Positions 34,208 through 45,425 of a DNA stretch of 64,000 nucleotides are shown here, piece by piece; the first letter of the stretch is position 1, and the number at the start of each line of letters is the position of its first letter. This stretch comes from Coleophoma eucalyptorum (taxonomy: Eukaryota; Ascomycota; Leotiomycetes; Helotiales; Dermateaceae). The DNA is taken from positions 744,001 through 808,000 of the forward strand of contig JALRME010000012.1 of NCBI GenBank assembly GCA_026120035.1, read 5' to 3'. The notes beneath the pieces are model-generated. The model did not search any database, was not told the origin of the DNA, and saw nothing but the letters and a program-made list of their open reading frames with translations. The position numbers and the translations under genes were made by a program.

Positions 34208-35098
34208 CTATTCTGCATTTGCTGCCTCCATGTTCTCTCTCATTGAATCATCTGCGAACTTTGGCGCCTCACGGAAGTAATATCCAGACGGCGTGATCTC
34301 GACCGCTTCACCCCAGAGCAGCTCATTCTCCTCCTCCTTCTTGGGACCATCAATGCGCAGACTTTCCTCATCCATTCCATCCTTTAGCTTTCCTTCCAGT
34401 AACATGGAAACCACCTCCACTACACGACTCAATGGGATGCGTAAGTGCTCTGGAAAAGCCCCCCATTGTTCCGTAGTAAACAGACCGGTGATCACTGCCC
34501 CGGGACAGATGGCATTGACGCGGATCTTATCATTAGCATACATCTTCGGCGCGATGCTACGCATGAAGCCCACAACCCCGTGTTTGGCAGCTGTATACAC
34601 GGGTGCGTTGTTGCTGCGGTAGAAGCTCCCACAGCTAGCCGTCATGACAAGGTTGCAATCAATTTCCTTGTGGTCCTTATTTTGACGAAAATAGTGCAGC
34701 GCGAGGTAGGAGGTATTTATGACGGAATCCAGACACACGTCGACGACGCGGAGCTTGGATTTTGGCTCGGCTGGCGGGTCAAGGCCCGTCAAGTGCTTTG
34801 CGTAGAAGTCGCCGGTTGATCCAATCTCGTGGATACCTGCATTTGCAAAGACGAAGTCGAGGCGATTGGACTCTTGGAAGACAGCTTTGAAGACGTTGCC
34901 GAGGGCTGTGTAGGAGGTGACATTACACTGGTGGAAGGTTGAGCAAGGAACTGACTCTGCAGCTTCCTTTCCGGATTTTTCATTGAGGTCTACTATATGG
35001 ATGGACCAGTTTCCAAGGCTGGAGAGCTTTTGAACGACTGCAAGACCCATGCCGCTGGCTCCGCCAGTGATGAGAGCGACTTTCTGTTGTGAGGACAT
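34208..35098 (-). CDS. Short-chain dehydrogenase/reductase (15-PGDH-like)
   Basis: An NAD(P)-dependent classical SDR, single exon, 296 residues from the ATG at 35098 (the frame is open further upstream but has no ATG). The cofactor motif TGGASGMG is at residues 11-18, the NAG motif at 86-88, a serine at about 155 and the catalytic pair Y168/K172 in VYTAAKHG. D37 at the end of the second strand (IHIVDLNE) suggests preference for NAD(H). The overall layout resembles fungal 15-hydroxyprostaglandin-dehydrogenase-like SDRs. The substrate is unknown. Although it adjoins the proline genes, no CGG-N9-CCG site lies in its promoter, so co-regulation is not supported. Confidence 0.88.
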   Translation of the reverse strand: MSSQQKVALITGGASGMGLAVVQKLSSLGNWSIHIVDLNEKSGKEAAESVPCSTFHQCNVTSYTALGNVFKAVFQESNRLDFVFANAGIHEIGSTGDFYAKHLTGLDPPAEPKSKLRVVDVCLDSVINTSYLALHYFRQNKDHKEIDCNLVMTASCGSFYRSNNAPVYTAAKHGVVGFMRSIAPKMYANDKIRVNAICPGAVITGLFTTEQWGAFPEHLRIPLSRVVEVVSMLLEGKLKDGMDEESLRIDGPKKEEENELLWGEAVEITPSGYYFREAPKFADDSMRENMEAANAE

Positions 35099-35844
35099 GG
35101 CTGATTTTTGAGTTTGTAGGCTGTTCACGGTGATGAAAGTTCGTGATAAGCTGTTACAGAAAGCAGATAGAAGTATTCTATTCTCAAGTCGATGAGAAAA
35201 TAGGCGCTTTTAAGCAACCCTAAGTAAGTTAATTAGTCGACCGGATGAGATAATTCGCCGAGTTACCAGTAGCGACGGTCCTTCACGAAAGACGTCAGAT
35301 AAATAACAGAACAGTATCTTTTGAAATACAAAGATTCAAATAAAGATAGCTTTGCTTGCGAGTCAGGCTATGTGCTGTTACAACCCGGCATAATAAGGGA
35401 CTTTATGTTTGAGTTTTCCTTTGGCAAATAGCAGGATAAGCTCTCCTGTTAAAAGCGGCAAGGCTGTCACCATCCGGACCATGTCCAGCTTGTCCTAGCG
35501 ACCAGGTCTTGGCGCGTAAGCAGAGTACAGCCAGCTGTTTCGTTTAGGATCTTAGGGAGCCATTGCAGCCATGCGCCTTCTTGCATTTTCGGCGTTAGCG
35601 ACTCACTGTTATCAATGGACCGAGGTTTCATTCGGTCTTTACCCTCCAATGACGTTTTAGAGTCTCGGGTAGCATATTTATTTCTCTCTGAAATAGATGG
35701 CTCAATATATGGAGAGAAATATATATACCCCTAGTATATCTCACATTGACGCTTCTCCAATATCCTGCGCAAGATCCCATCCCATCTTAAGAAATCGCCT
35801 TAGAAGACTACCTAAAAATAAATCATTTCGAAAACATAAGCACA
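35099..35844. promoter_or_regulatory. Divergent promoter, SDR / ADH
   Basis: A 746 bp spacer between divergent starts. I checked every CGG here for CCG at nine bases and found none; one CGG-N13-CCG occurs at 35242-35260. No coding region is supported. Confidence 0.5.
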
Positions 35845-37035
35845 ATGGCGGAAACTGACTACAAGTTCGAGGGCTGGTTGGGACTTGATAAGAATGCAGC
35901 AGACGGCAAGATGGTCTGGCAAGAATTCGAGCCCAAGCAATGGGAAGAAACAGATGTCGACATCAAAGTCACGCACTGCAGCATCTGTGGTTCTGATCTG
36001 CACGTCATGCGGTCCGGCTGGGTGGGTTTGCTTCGGTCATGAAGTGCCGACGATATGGTTGCTAATTTCCTCGCCTGCTAGTATCCAACGCCGTACCCAT
36101 GCTGCGTCGGCCATGAAATAATTGGCACCGTAGTGCGTGTCGGCTCGAAAGTAACTGGCGGCATCAAGGTCGGAGACCGTGTCGGAGTCGGCGCGCAATC
36201 GGATGCTTGTCTCCAACGAGACGGCAAGAAATGCGATGAGTGCGCTGAAGGCAAGGAGCAGTACTGCGTTAACAAGTTTGTTAATACGTATGGTGATTTC
36301 CACTTCAACGGTAGTAAATCTTACGGGGGCTATGCGCTGTATAATCGCTCACCGTCTCATTTTGTCATCAAGATCCCAGATGGTCTCGAGTCGTCGTTTG
36401 CAGCACCGATGATGTGTGCGGGTATCACGACGTATTCTCCGCTGAAGTTTCATGGATGCGGCCCAGGAACCAAGGTGGGAGTGGTGGGCTTGGGTGGCCT
36501 AGGTCATTTCGCGGTACTTTGGGCGAAGGCATTGGGTGCTGACAAAGTTGTCGCTATCTCGAGGAAGAAGAACAAGGAAGCGGATGCTTTGCAGTTGGGA
36601 GCCGATGTCTATATCGCCACGGACGAAGATCCTGACTGGGTTCAACATCATGGGAGAAGTCTCGATTTGATCATCTCGACCGTCTCCTCATCCAAGGTGA
36701 GTTCAACAAGAACCTAATCAGAGTCGCTTTGCTAATAACAGAAGATGCCCATGGGAGATTATCTCTCCCTCCTTCGAACTGATGGCACCCTTATCCAGGT
36801 TGGTAATCCGGAAGATGGAGTGTTGTCAATCCCAGCACCTAGTTTGATCGTGAGACGCGTAAAGCTTGGCGGTTCTTGTATTGGGGGCCCAACCGAGATC
36901 AGAGAGATGCTGCAACTTGCGGCCGACAAGAAAGTGACGCCCTGGGTTGAGGAAGTTCCAATGAAGGATGCTAATCAGGCTTTGGTTAATATGGATGCTG
37001 GAAAGGCTAGGTATCGATATGTATTGGTCAATTAA
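35845..37035 (+). CDS. Zinc alcohol dehydrogenase, NADP-dependent cinnamyl/ADH6 type
   Basis: A medium-chain zinc alcohol dehydrogenase reducing aldehydes with NADPH. Exons are 35845-36021, 36082-36696 and 36742-37035, with introns of 60 and 45 nt, giving 361 residues. Catalytic zinc ligands are in VTHCSICGSDLH and CCVGHEIIG; the latter is assembled only after removal of intron 1. The structural-zinc cysteines are in DACLQRDGKKCDECAEGKEQ plus YC; the first gap is longer (C-x7-C) than the usual C-x2-C. The cofactor motif GVVGLGGLGHFAV is followed by SRKKNKEADA, where S and R suit NADP. It is divergent from the SDR. A shared role for the two oxidoreductases is possible but undemonstrated. Confidence 0.9.
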
Positions 37036-37857
37036 GATGCGGCCGCAATATGCAAGGAAGACAGTTGTATGCTGTATCGAAAGAGAAGTTATGGTCATTA
37101 GAAATCCTATAATCACTAGGACTTGACAATGTATTGCTAAGCTTCAATTATGACCAGATTATGATGCGGTGATGACCGCCTGCCTTACCTCCGGTTCTTT
37201 GTGGTCGGTATATCCGAGAAGGAATACAAGTGAGCTTTCGGCTTGGCATAAGACTATCCGAGACAGAGAATTTGCCAAGAAAGTCGTTATCCAATTATTA
37301 GGATATTTGAATGCCTATAAAGAATGGATCCTGCATTTAGCACCGGGTATCCGGCCGTTGATACCCCTTTGCTCCGCGTTTAACTTAAACCCGGCTACTA
37401 TGAAGTTCCTCTCTAGTAAGCGGGTGCCGAATTGACTAAATGAGTCTATGCAAGGAGGGGATGCTTATTTTCTCCAAGGTTTCACAACATCGAGCACGAA
37501 GCTAGTTACCATAAGCAAACTCGTATTGAAAGACAGAGTTCAGCTTTCATTGCTCTGTTGTTGGAGGTTATACGATACAGATCCAAACATACAGTAGGCA
37601 CACCTGCATATCCATTAGTAAGATACAAAAAGGATTTTATATTTGGAAGAAAGGAATGTGAAATGGCCTCATGATTACTATCATACGACCTTCTACTTCT
37701 GTAGAAGTTTAATATCCGAAGTGCTCAGCGCGTTAGGGAGTTGAGATTTTGAGATATAAAGTGCTGCATCACTCTCAAATTAAACGACCACCATCCATCG
37801 CCATCACTACAGTCAACTACACAATCAAAATCAGCTTCCCCCATAAATTTCTACAAA
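37036..37857. other. Spacer and promoter of the small secreted protein
   Basis: This is the 3' flank of the ADH gene and the 5' region of the next gene. No motif or repeat was recognised. The last 120 bases are CT/CA-rich, typical of a fungal 5' UTR. Confidence 0.5.
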
Positions 37858-38377
37858 ATGCAGCTCTCCAAGCTCTCCGTCCTTCTCTCGCTCTCAGCAT
37901 TGATGCCAGCGGTTTTTGCAGCCGAGTGCGGCAGCACGTACGTCAACCCTTCTGCTCTCTCCCACACGTTTAACAAGAGATATTGAATCTGAGACATAGT
38001 GGACTCTGTGGAATCGTCAAAGCCGCAACTCGCAACCAGCTTTACGCAGCCCGCCAGCACGTGTGCGGCGACACCAATCTCTGGCAGAACGACGGCTGCT
38101 ATACGGCAGACGGTTAGTCATAGCACATCTTTCCCCCGCCACCACCTTCCATCACTAGAGTCAACTTGGCCCATCTTATGGCTTACTAACACTCCGGGAA
38201 ACAGGGGGATACCTCAGCTGGCCCGGTGGCAACACGCAGCAAATTTGCTGGGATGCGTTTGAGAATATCCTCAACCAGTGCCGCCCCGAGGGCTCGGGAT
38301 TGCATCACCATTCGGGATCCTGGAATTGGAATGGGAGAAACTACTTTGTTCATGGCTGTTCAAACCAGAGATGCTAG
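37858..38377 (+). CDS. Small cysteine-rich secreted protein
   Basis: A 121-residue protein from three exons, 37858-37937, 38000-38112 and 38205-38377 (introns 62 and 92 nt). The first 21 residues form a clear signal peptide (LSVLLSLSALMPAVFAA). The mature chain has eight cysteines, in the contexts ECGS, GLCGIV, HVCGD, DGCYT, QICWD, NQCRP, HGCSN and a C-terminal RC, consistent with four disulfides. The C-terminal part is rich in aromatic residues, His and Gly (HHHSGSWNWNGRNYFVHGC). Frame and cysteine pattern hold across both introns, which supports the model. I do not recognise the family; effector-like or antimicrobial roles are only possibilities suggested by size and secretion. Not part of the neighbouring metabolic cluster by any visible signal. 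Confidence 0.8.
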
Positions 38378-39274
38378 ATGGACATTGCTGCAATGGCTAG
38401 ATAGCTTTCATGTGAAATACGTTCGTTTTAAGTAGAGCTGCGAAGTTGAGCTGTGCTGTATTGGAATTTTTGATTTGAAGTATTTTTTTGTTACGTAGCA
38501 GAGGATCTCCATAGTATTCAAAATTGATCTCGTTCCTGATCAGCATTTTTGCAGCTGAATTTCTCACCTTATGCCTTGTTCGCCCCGCACGTAGGTCGTC
38601 GTATCATCGGATATCCAGAACAAAATTAAGTTAAGCGAGATGGACGCATGGTCGCCGAGGCCCGGCATCCGCGACAAAGGCAAGCAGAACCTCAAATTCC
38701 GGTATTTGAAAGAGGTTCGCATGATTCGATCCGGTGGATGCCTATTTAAGGGTTTCTTAAGCAGCGAGGCTCAAGTCCAAGAAAATTCCCAAAATATCTC
38801 CAAGTGAGACCTCTTCATCACGTGGCACCCCTCCGCCAGCCGCATATGTCTCAGATGAGATGTGCATCGAGCTCATAAGATAACAACACATCCTCTTGCA
38901 CATTACCACCGATCAAACAAACCCAACTCAAGCCACCGAGATAAGAAGCAAAGGTGCGGTTATCTCACCTAGCCGTGGGACGGTGTGATGACTGTCCCAC
39001 AAAACATCCACTGATGATTACCTGGTGGACGAAACATGTACACCAACATTCACATGACCTATGATCGCGTGTCTCGATAGATCACGATGTAAGTTCACAC
39101 TTCCGGCTCACATCTCAGCGGGTCATCATGTGCATGTATACCGTGAGAGGCAATAAGTATCGAAGGAAAGTCCCGGTTCTCAAAGTACTTAAAGACAAAA
39201 TGGGCACGACTCTTTCTGCTCCTCTCCCGAGGATCCTGTTTCCACACTGAACTAAGCAACGAAGTTACTCAACA
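38378..39274. other. Spacer
   Basis: An 897 bp gene-free stretch that includes the promoter of the Arg/Ser-rich gene, with a C/T- and A-rich end before its ATG. Nothing else can be supported. Confidence 0.5.
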
Positions 39275-40087
39275 ATGTCTCGATCACCAAGACGCGGAGG
39301 TGAGTTCGAGCGCAGGAGAGACTCAGATTCCGACTCCGACGTAACCATCAAGCCCTATCCATACCCGCGGCGTTCAGAGCACCGGCGATCTCGAGACCCC
39401 GAGCGGTCCAGGTCGCATAATCCAGCTCGGAGGCGTTCAAGCACAACACCGCGCCGCCGGCGGGCCTCGATGCCGACTTTGGATTCCCAGACATCTTCAT
39501 TGGATCGCTCTCGCTCTCCCTCTCCCTCGTCAGCCGCTTCATCTGAGCAAACCCGGCACCGGTACACGCACAGCCACCGGCGCGTTCCCCGCGCAACTCA
39601 CACCAGGCCTCGCAACCAACCTCGCTCGAGCCCCAAGGAGGAGAGCAAGCCAAAGCTGGTGCAACATGCGCAGCGGTTCCTGAAAAGTATCTCGGCCCCT
39701 GTGCAGAAGGTCGGGAAGTTCGTCCTTTGGTCGGCGCCTATTATGCTGGCGGGTATTGGCGTGGTGGAGGAGCTGCATCATCATCGACATAAGCGACGGA
39801 TGCGGGAGCATGAGCATAGGAAGGGGCTGTTTGAAATGCAGGGCAAGATGGGGTTTGGGGTTGGGGGCGGGGGCGAGAAGGAGGCAGCGGTGGGGCATGG
39901 TGGCGTGGTTGAGGGAATTGGGGCGGGCAGGAGAGAAGGGAATGGAGTCTGGGAGGAAGTGCCGAGAGAGGGGGTTAGGAATTATCGGCGAGTGAGGACG
40001 AGGTCGGCAAGGCCGAGGAGAGAGTTTGGGAGAACTTGGTCAGACTCGAGCTTGGATTGGTTTCGAAGATCGGCGGGTAGGAGATGA
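39275..40087 (+). CDS. Arg/Ser-rich low-complexity protein
   Basis: A single open frame of 270 residues. The N-terminal half is dense in Arg, Ser and Pro (RS, RRS, RSPSPS), resembling disordered RS-type regions. A short hydrophobic segment, KVGKFVLWSAPIMLAGIGVV, lies near residues 145-165, followed by a His/Arg-rich stretch and a Gly-rich, then Arg-rich tail. I recognise no family. The composition and the hydrophobic patch suggest a disordered protein with a possible membrane or amphipathic anchor. A promoter with a CT-rich leader precedes the ATG. Coding status rests on the long open frame and consistent composition, so it is moderately sure. Confidence 0.65.
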   Translation: MSRSPRRGGEFERRRDSDSDSDVTIKPYPYPRRSEHRRSRDPERSRSHNPARRRSSTTPRRRRASMPTLDSQTSSLDRSRSPSPSSAASSEQTRHRYTHSHRRVPRATHTRPRNQPRSSPKEESKPKLVQHAQRFLKSISAPVQKVGKFVLWSAPIMLAGIGVVEELHHHRHKRRMREHEHRKGLFEMQGKMGFGVGGGGEKEAAVGHGGVVEGIGAGRREGNGVWEEVPREGVRNYRRVRTRSARPRREFGRTWSDSSLDWFRRSAGRR

Positions 40088-40335
40088 GGTAGGCGTTTGG
40101 GTGTTTGCGTATTGAGCGTTTTTCTGTTTTACCTTAGATGAAAAGGCACTAACCTGACAATTTCCATGACTGTTCAAAGCTGATTCGTGAAGAGTACACC
40201 TGTGATATACTGTAAAGGGTTTTCATAAGCACTGCATCACAATTCTGCCAAGAGAAGTCATCACTATGAGTGTATCAGAAAGTATTATTGGCTACAAAAC
40301 TAGAAAAGGAAATATGGGTATCATTAATATCGTCA

Positions 40336-41901
40336 TCAGTCTCTCGGCAGTACTTCGCCCATATCAGCGCCGCTATTGAGTTGCGCACTCACTGCTGCAT
40401 CAACCAGTGCCAGAAAGACACTCTCCTGGACATCAACCCACTCGCCATCCTGCCAGTTTCCAGCCCCATCCCCATCCTCCCTTCTCTCCGGATGTGCCGT
40501 GAAATACTGCAAGCCTTTCATGTTTGCCAGATTCCGGAATCCCGCAAATGGAGGTGACTCCGGCATGCGTCGATTGGGCGGCTGAATCTCCGCAATGCTT
40601 GCTTCAGCAGGGAGGAAGAGGAGATTTGTGAGCCCCGCGCCGTGCATGCCGAGTAGCACAGATGTGGAAAGCATGAGTGTGATTTGCTCCTTGAGACTGA
40701 GCGTTGCGAGGTCGACGAGCTGAAAGTTAGCTTCGGGCCAGCGTACTTTTGCAAGGTAGACGAGGTGTTCGAGGTTTCTGATTTTGCGTGTGCCTTTGCG
40801 CTCAATAACCGTCACAACCGGGTTTTCTTGAGATTGGGAGGTGTGCCGTCTAGCTCTGATGCCGAAGTGTCGGTGAATTCGTTGTAGGAATGCATTGATG
40901 AGAAACCGGTTGTGGCAATCTTTGGGCTCCCAGACTGACTTCCAGAACGGCGACGAAGAACCCTCGAGGGGGAGGACGACGTTACCTAGACAGGTTGTAT
41001 CCATGTCTTCTTGCAAAATTGGTCGGCGCCCTGTAACCATAGTCCATAGTTCATCGATTGAATTGTGTATACCAGGGTCTCCAGGGGCGAAAACGACTTG
41101 CATATTTGCAATATCAATAGGGGTGAGATAGGGCCTTCCAGTTATGGGATTGATGGCCATCTGTAAGACATCCAGCGTGATTGTTGCTTGCCAGATTTCC
41201 ATGAGCATGTGCCATAAATTTCCTCGTCCTTCCCTCTTTACCAACAAAGTCCACTTCTCGTCACTGCTCCTATAATCGCAAGATCTTTGCTCTCTGCTAA
41301 TCATCATGTTTTCTTCGCCGGCGCTAACGTTCCAGTGTTTCAACTGCTCCATAACCCCAGTCTCGAAGAATCCGCCCTGCATACTATCCATATTCAGGAC
41401 ACCTCGGAGCTCGATTCCTTTCCTAGGGCTTTCTAGCCGCTCCCGAGTGAAGTTTCGTAGATTGCAGTGTATTGCAGCTGTGCGGTCAGCACCTGCGTGT
41501 TTCGGTGAGAGTAGAACTCCCGTTGCAAGGCAGAAGTGCGCATCGTTATGAGTTCGGAAGCACTCCAAGCTCGAGCGAGATTGACGCTCACAATATGGAA
41601 CATGATGTGAGGCTGTACTTTCAAGATACTTGGAGCTGAATGAAGCTAGACATTCGGTGCTGTCCAACGAGCTTGGCTTATAATCGAATGGATATGAAGG
41701 ATGACTGGAAGTCGTCTTTGCTAAAGGACTGAAGAACGGATGTAATGCGGAAGAAGCATGTGGTAAAATTGACGCTGGGCCAACTTTAACATCTATAGCA
41801 AAGTCAAGATGTTTGGAGATATTTGTAGAAGTAAGAGTCCAATAGGAAACTCCCAGGACCGTGCTAAGCGCGATCCAGATCCGGCGCGTAGGAGCAATCA
41901 T
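40336..41901 (-). CDS. GT61-like glycosyltransferase, type II membrane protein
   Basis: A single exon of 521 residues with an N-terminal signal anchor (residues 8-22, IWIALSTVLGVSYWT) and a lumenal domain, so probably a Golgi or ER enzyme. The catalytic domain resembles the GT61/DUF563 group: NLWHMLMEIWQ near 228-238, VFAPGDPG near 270-277, an arginine-rich donor region (VIERKGTRKIRN) and the hallmark GMHGAGLTNLLF with H420-G421-A422-G423. Cysteines in the stem suggest disulfides. EOGT-like or fungal xylosyl/GlcNAc transferase activities are the usual options; the sugar cannot be fixed. It converges on the Arg/Ser-rich gene. Confidence 0.88.
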   Translation of the reverse strand: MIAPTRRIWIALSTVLGVSYWTLTSTNISKHLDFAIDVKVGPASILPHASSALHPFFSPLAKTTSSHPSYPFDYKPSSLDSTECLASFSSKYLESTASHHVPYCERQSRSSLECFRTHNDAHFCLATGVLLSPKHAGADRTAAIHCNLRNFTRERLESPRKGIELRGVLNMDSMQGGFFETGVMEQLKHWNVSAGEENMMISREQRSCDYRSSDEKWTLLVKREGRGNLWHMLMEIWQATITLDVLQMAINPITGRPYLTPIDIANMQVVFAPGDPGIHNSIDELWTMVTGRRPILQEDMDTTCLGNVVLPLEGSSSPFWKSVWEPKDCHNRFLINAFLQRIHRHFGIRARRHTSQSQENPVVTVIERKGTRKIRNLEHLVYLAKVRWPEANFQLVDLATLSLKEQITLMLSTSVLLGMHGAGLTNLLFLPAEASIAEIQPPNRRMPESPPFAGFRNLANMKGLQYFTAHPERREDGDGAGNWQDGEWVDVQESVFLALVDAAVSAQLNSGADMGEVLPRD

Positions 41902-43158
41902 GATGGTAAAGACAAGTAATCAATATGAGAAACAAATATTGTCTAATGCTGTGCTTAAGACTTATATGTTCCATTTCGACGATGGGATTTCACCAGCTGT
42001 GTACGCGGCCATTTGTTACAGGTACCCTCCTTGAAGATGTCTCTCCGGTTTGAAGCCCTTGACAGTTTGCAGCACTGTTATCGACAGTGGAGGATGAGGG
42101 GTTTGTAGCGACGAGGCTCATGATAAGAAAGGTCTAATATGGAATGTAGAAGCAGGTAAGACTAATGCTTACTAACATTACTCTCACGTCCAACCTCTTT
42201 ACATTAGCTATTTCTCTGGCTATGATGCATCATCTCAGTGCCCGCTGAGGCGTTTGGATGAATTGTAGCTCTTCTGCCATACAAAAGACCTCCAGCTTGG
42301 TATTGCATTGTTTCGATAACGCGTCCTCGCCTCCGAGTTTGTGGAGTGCTACAAATAAGGATAAGCTCCTGGTGTTTGGGGTATTGCTTCAGGATGCAGA
42401 TCTCGTTTGATCTTTAACGAACGTGCGGCCTGAGCGAAGTTGAGATGAACTACCACTATCATTCATCTGGTTGTATCCTGTGGGATGGTGTTTCGCATGG
42501 GATCCTACATTTTCCATCGTGGTCTAGATTCAACAATAGAGTAGAAACAGAACATAGGGAGGTATAGCAGTAGGGAAAGGCCGAGCTGGGTGCTGTGGTC
42601 ATCACGTGGTGTAGACGACACGTGAAAGACCCCTATGACATCAGAATGGGCTGGGCATGTCCACCTTTTGCGGAGCCGTAGAGTCTCCCAAAGTCTCCAG
42701 CTTTTTTTCGCACCGACCAAAAAAAGATATGCCCATCATCATTATCGCCACGGATAATTTGAATTCTTGCAGTAGTACACTATGCATGGCATGGAAACCT
42801 GGAAGCTGTCCCGCAGTTGCATGCACCTTGGGTATGATGAACCAGTAGATGGCGGGATCTTCATGTAGTCGAGCCGACCTATACCTGTCAGTCAAACAAA
42901 CAAGAGGGCACAAAAGTCCAAAAACCTGTCTTTGTTTGCCCGTCCCTGAATTGACGTCTTCCTCCTCGCATACTGTGTCGTCATGAGAATTGATGTGGGC
43001 AAGACATTCTACTGAAAGAATGGTGAGTATATGACATATAAACCGTGGATTGCTGCGTTCCTCCATTCATTCTCCATTCAATCTGCTTGCTTGCTCTCTT
43101 CGTCGTCCTCGTTCCCCCCCCCCCCTACAATCAATCATCAAACACAGAGATCGCAATC
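41902..43158. other. Spacer between divergent genes, with a C12 run
   Basis: This 1.26 kb stretch separates the glycosyltransferase start from the small membrane protein start. Open frames have no motif. A run of 12 C occurs at 43114-43125, directly in the likely 5' UTR of the right gene. Confidence 0.5.
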
Positions 43159-43518
43159 ATGAACGATACAGTCCTCATCGTCTCCATTACCGTAGCGGTC
43201 ATCGCGATCGTTCTCGGCGCTGCGTATATGAGCGGTGCCGCGGATCCGTACCTGGAGCAGCTCGCGATCTGGGCCGCGAAGGCTAAGGCTGAGGCCGAGG
43301 CGAAGAAGCTTCAGGCTCAAGGTATGAAGGAAGGACAGGATTTTGTCAAGGGTGAGCTTTACTCTTCTTAGGTCCCTCATGAGGTTGCGTCCTGACTGAC
43401 TTTTGCCATCTCATCAGGTGAACTGGCAGGAAATCAACAAGCCAGCGCCGTTGCGGATGAAGGTTTGGGTGCTATGGGTGACGTTGGCGGCAAGTTCGCT
43501 GGCGGCATTAAGCTATGA
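43159..43518 (+). CDS. Small single-helix membrane protein
   Basis: A 97-residue protein from exons 43159-43351 and 43418-43518 with a 66 nt intron. An N-terminal hydrophobic helix (VLIVSITVAVIAIVLGAAYM) is followed by an Ala/Lys/Glu-rich amphipathic helix (AAKAKAEAEAKKLQAQG) and, after the intron, a Gly/Ala-rich tail ending GGKFAGGIKL. The splice keeps frame (KGELAGNQQ). I do not recognise the family; similar short proteins with a helix and charged tail are common, uncharacterised, in ascomycetes. The model is supported by the clean donor (GTGAGC), acceptor and leader. Confidence 0.65.
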
Positions 43519-45425
43519 AAGTAGTGCTGCGGAGGGCATTCGGGGTATGAATTTGCGCCATTTTAGTTCAGAGTCCCGACACGTCATACGGCTGGTTGTA
43601 AGATCACGAAAGGAAGATGGAAAAGCCATCATGGCGAGGAGTCAATTCAATTTGGGTTGGGTCGGCAGCGAATGCATTTTTGGAGGATACGGGCGTAGGC
43701 GTAGGAAGCGATCGCATATGAAAGCATGAACCACTCACTCCCTCACGGGGCCGTTGGTCTGTCGCTCGTGATATCTATCGTACGGGGACATGCTCGCCAC
43801 GAAAAAGGTGTGCCAAAACTGCTTACTGTACTAGAGAACTTCCCGGTCCACCACTGTCGACGTTCCATCCACATTGGGACAAAAGGTACATGGAAACTTC
43901 AGCCATGCCAGCCATGCCAGCTTGGTAACTCTCGCCATACCTCTCTTTTGACTCTAGCCTGGTGGTATCATGTACGATTCGTACTCTTGGACTTCAGCTC
44001 CGAAGCTAGCCCACAACCCCATCCAGCCATACCTGCACGATCCAACCGGGTGCGAGAGCGAGAGCGCCGCACCTGTGGGGAGTTGCACGCCATGTGCTTT
44101 TCACACCGAGCTGGAGAAGGCCGATTCTGTAGATGGCATGGAAGGGAAGAAGAAAAATCAGAGGGAAAGGCTGTTGTCGCCAGGCTCGAAAGCACGAGGC
44201 GTGATAGGGCCCGATGCAGGTGCTGTATGTATACTGTACGAGCAGAGCACCCTGCCACCCTGGCGCTGCCCAGGACTTGGTGCGCCCGGTCGCCCGATTC
44301 GTACAGAGTCTCGCTCTCGGTACCTGAAAGTCACTATGGATAAAGGCAGATGCAGAGTGAAGCAGGCAGATGATGGCCAGGGTCAAAGGTGTCACGGTGG
44401 TTAATTTCATCTGTAATTTATCAGACTTTTTTTGCATGTCCCAGTCGGTCTACTCTAATTTCCCTTCGCACTGCCAGATGCCCATACCGGTGGTATTTAT
44501 ATGCCTCTCGGCATGCCTCTTCCATGCCATTTTCCTTCCCGACCGACGTCCCGAGGCAGGCCTGGACCAGGGTGTGGCAGGCAGTGCAGTGCATGGACGT
44601 TGACTGACGTAGGAGATCATCAATCGCCATCTCATCAAATCAGATCACTTTTGCGACCGAGGGGTCCGACTGATCATGGTGACGGTGACGGTGACTGTTG
44701 TCTCGTTGCCTCGAGACATTGCATTGCTAATGCTCGCCCTGTCCGACGATGAGCAAGCCAGACCAGAGCATCTTCTAGCACCCAGGGATCCGCCCTTTCC
44801 GGGGCAGGAGAAAAGCAATAAATGCACTTAAAAGGCTGAGTGCAGCCCAACACCAACTGGTGTGCGTTGTATAGAACTAAACATCATCCCATCCATCATC
44901 CATTCTCCATCATCCATGCACTCCATCTCGCCTTGCTGTTAAACCAACCTCCCCTCCCCACTCGCTCCATTCGACTCGACTCGACCACGCCTTTGCCTGG
45001 ACCCCTGCCCATACCACTCTGTCTTGGCCTGTCTTCATCCGATATATTGTTTACGGCTCTTCCATTCCAGCACCAGCGAAGTGAAAATGAGGCCTGGCCA
45101 CGACCATAGACTTGGGATAATCGTTCTATAGAAGACCCCGACCCCGAACCTGCACCCCGTCGAAGTCGAATTCGAATTCGGTCCAGTGCAATCCAATTAA
45201 AAGTCGCATTCCTTTTTCCCTGTCCGCGTTTGCCTGCTTCGTCATCTTACTTTTTGACTTACCGAGTTGCCCTTTCTTCGCTGCTCCCCGCTATCCGAAA
45301 TCTCGATTACGAGTTACTGCGGTCCTGCATCATCTCGCTGCTGAACTTTCCTTCCGCTTCCTTCCTCCCTCTCCATTCCTCTGCAACAACCACCAAAATC
45401 TTGGGTTGGGTGTGCGCCCACCACG
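43519..45425. other. Gene-free stretch and long leader
   Basis: A 1.9 kb stretch with several open frames but no recognisable protein. From about 44840 it becomes C/T-rich (CATCC repeats, CTCGACTCGACC), looking like the promoter and 5' UTR of the following gene. Confidence 0.5.

Noticed and set aside
17078..35523. Shared 12-mer GCGCGTAAGCAG at about 17079 and 35512
   Set aside because: Many chance 12-mer pairs are expected in 64 kb and the flanks do not align, so it is not evidence of a repeat family.
42641..43066. 141-codon minus-strand frame
   Set aside because: Composition and lack of any recognisable motif do not support a gene.
43726..44404. Overlapping long open frames on both strands
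   Set aside because: No motif and no supported splice partners; several frames are open at once, as expected in GC-rich non-coding sequence.
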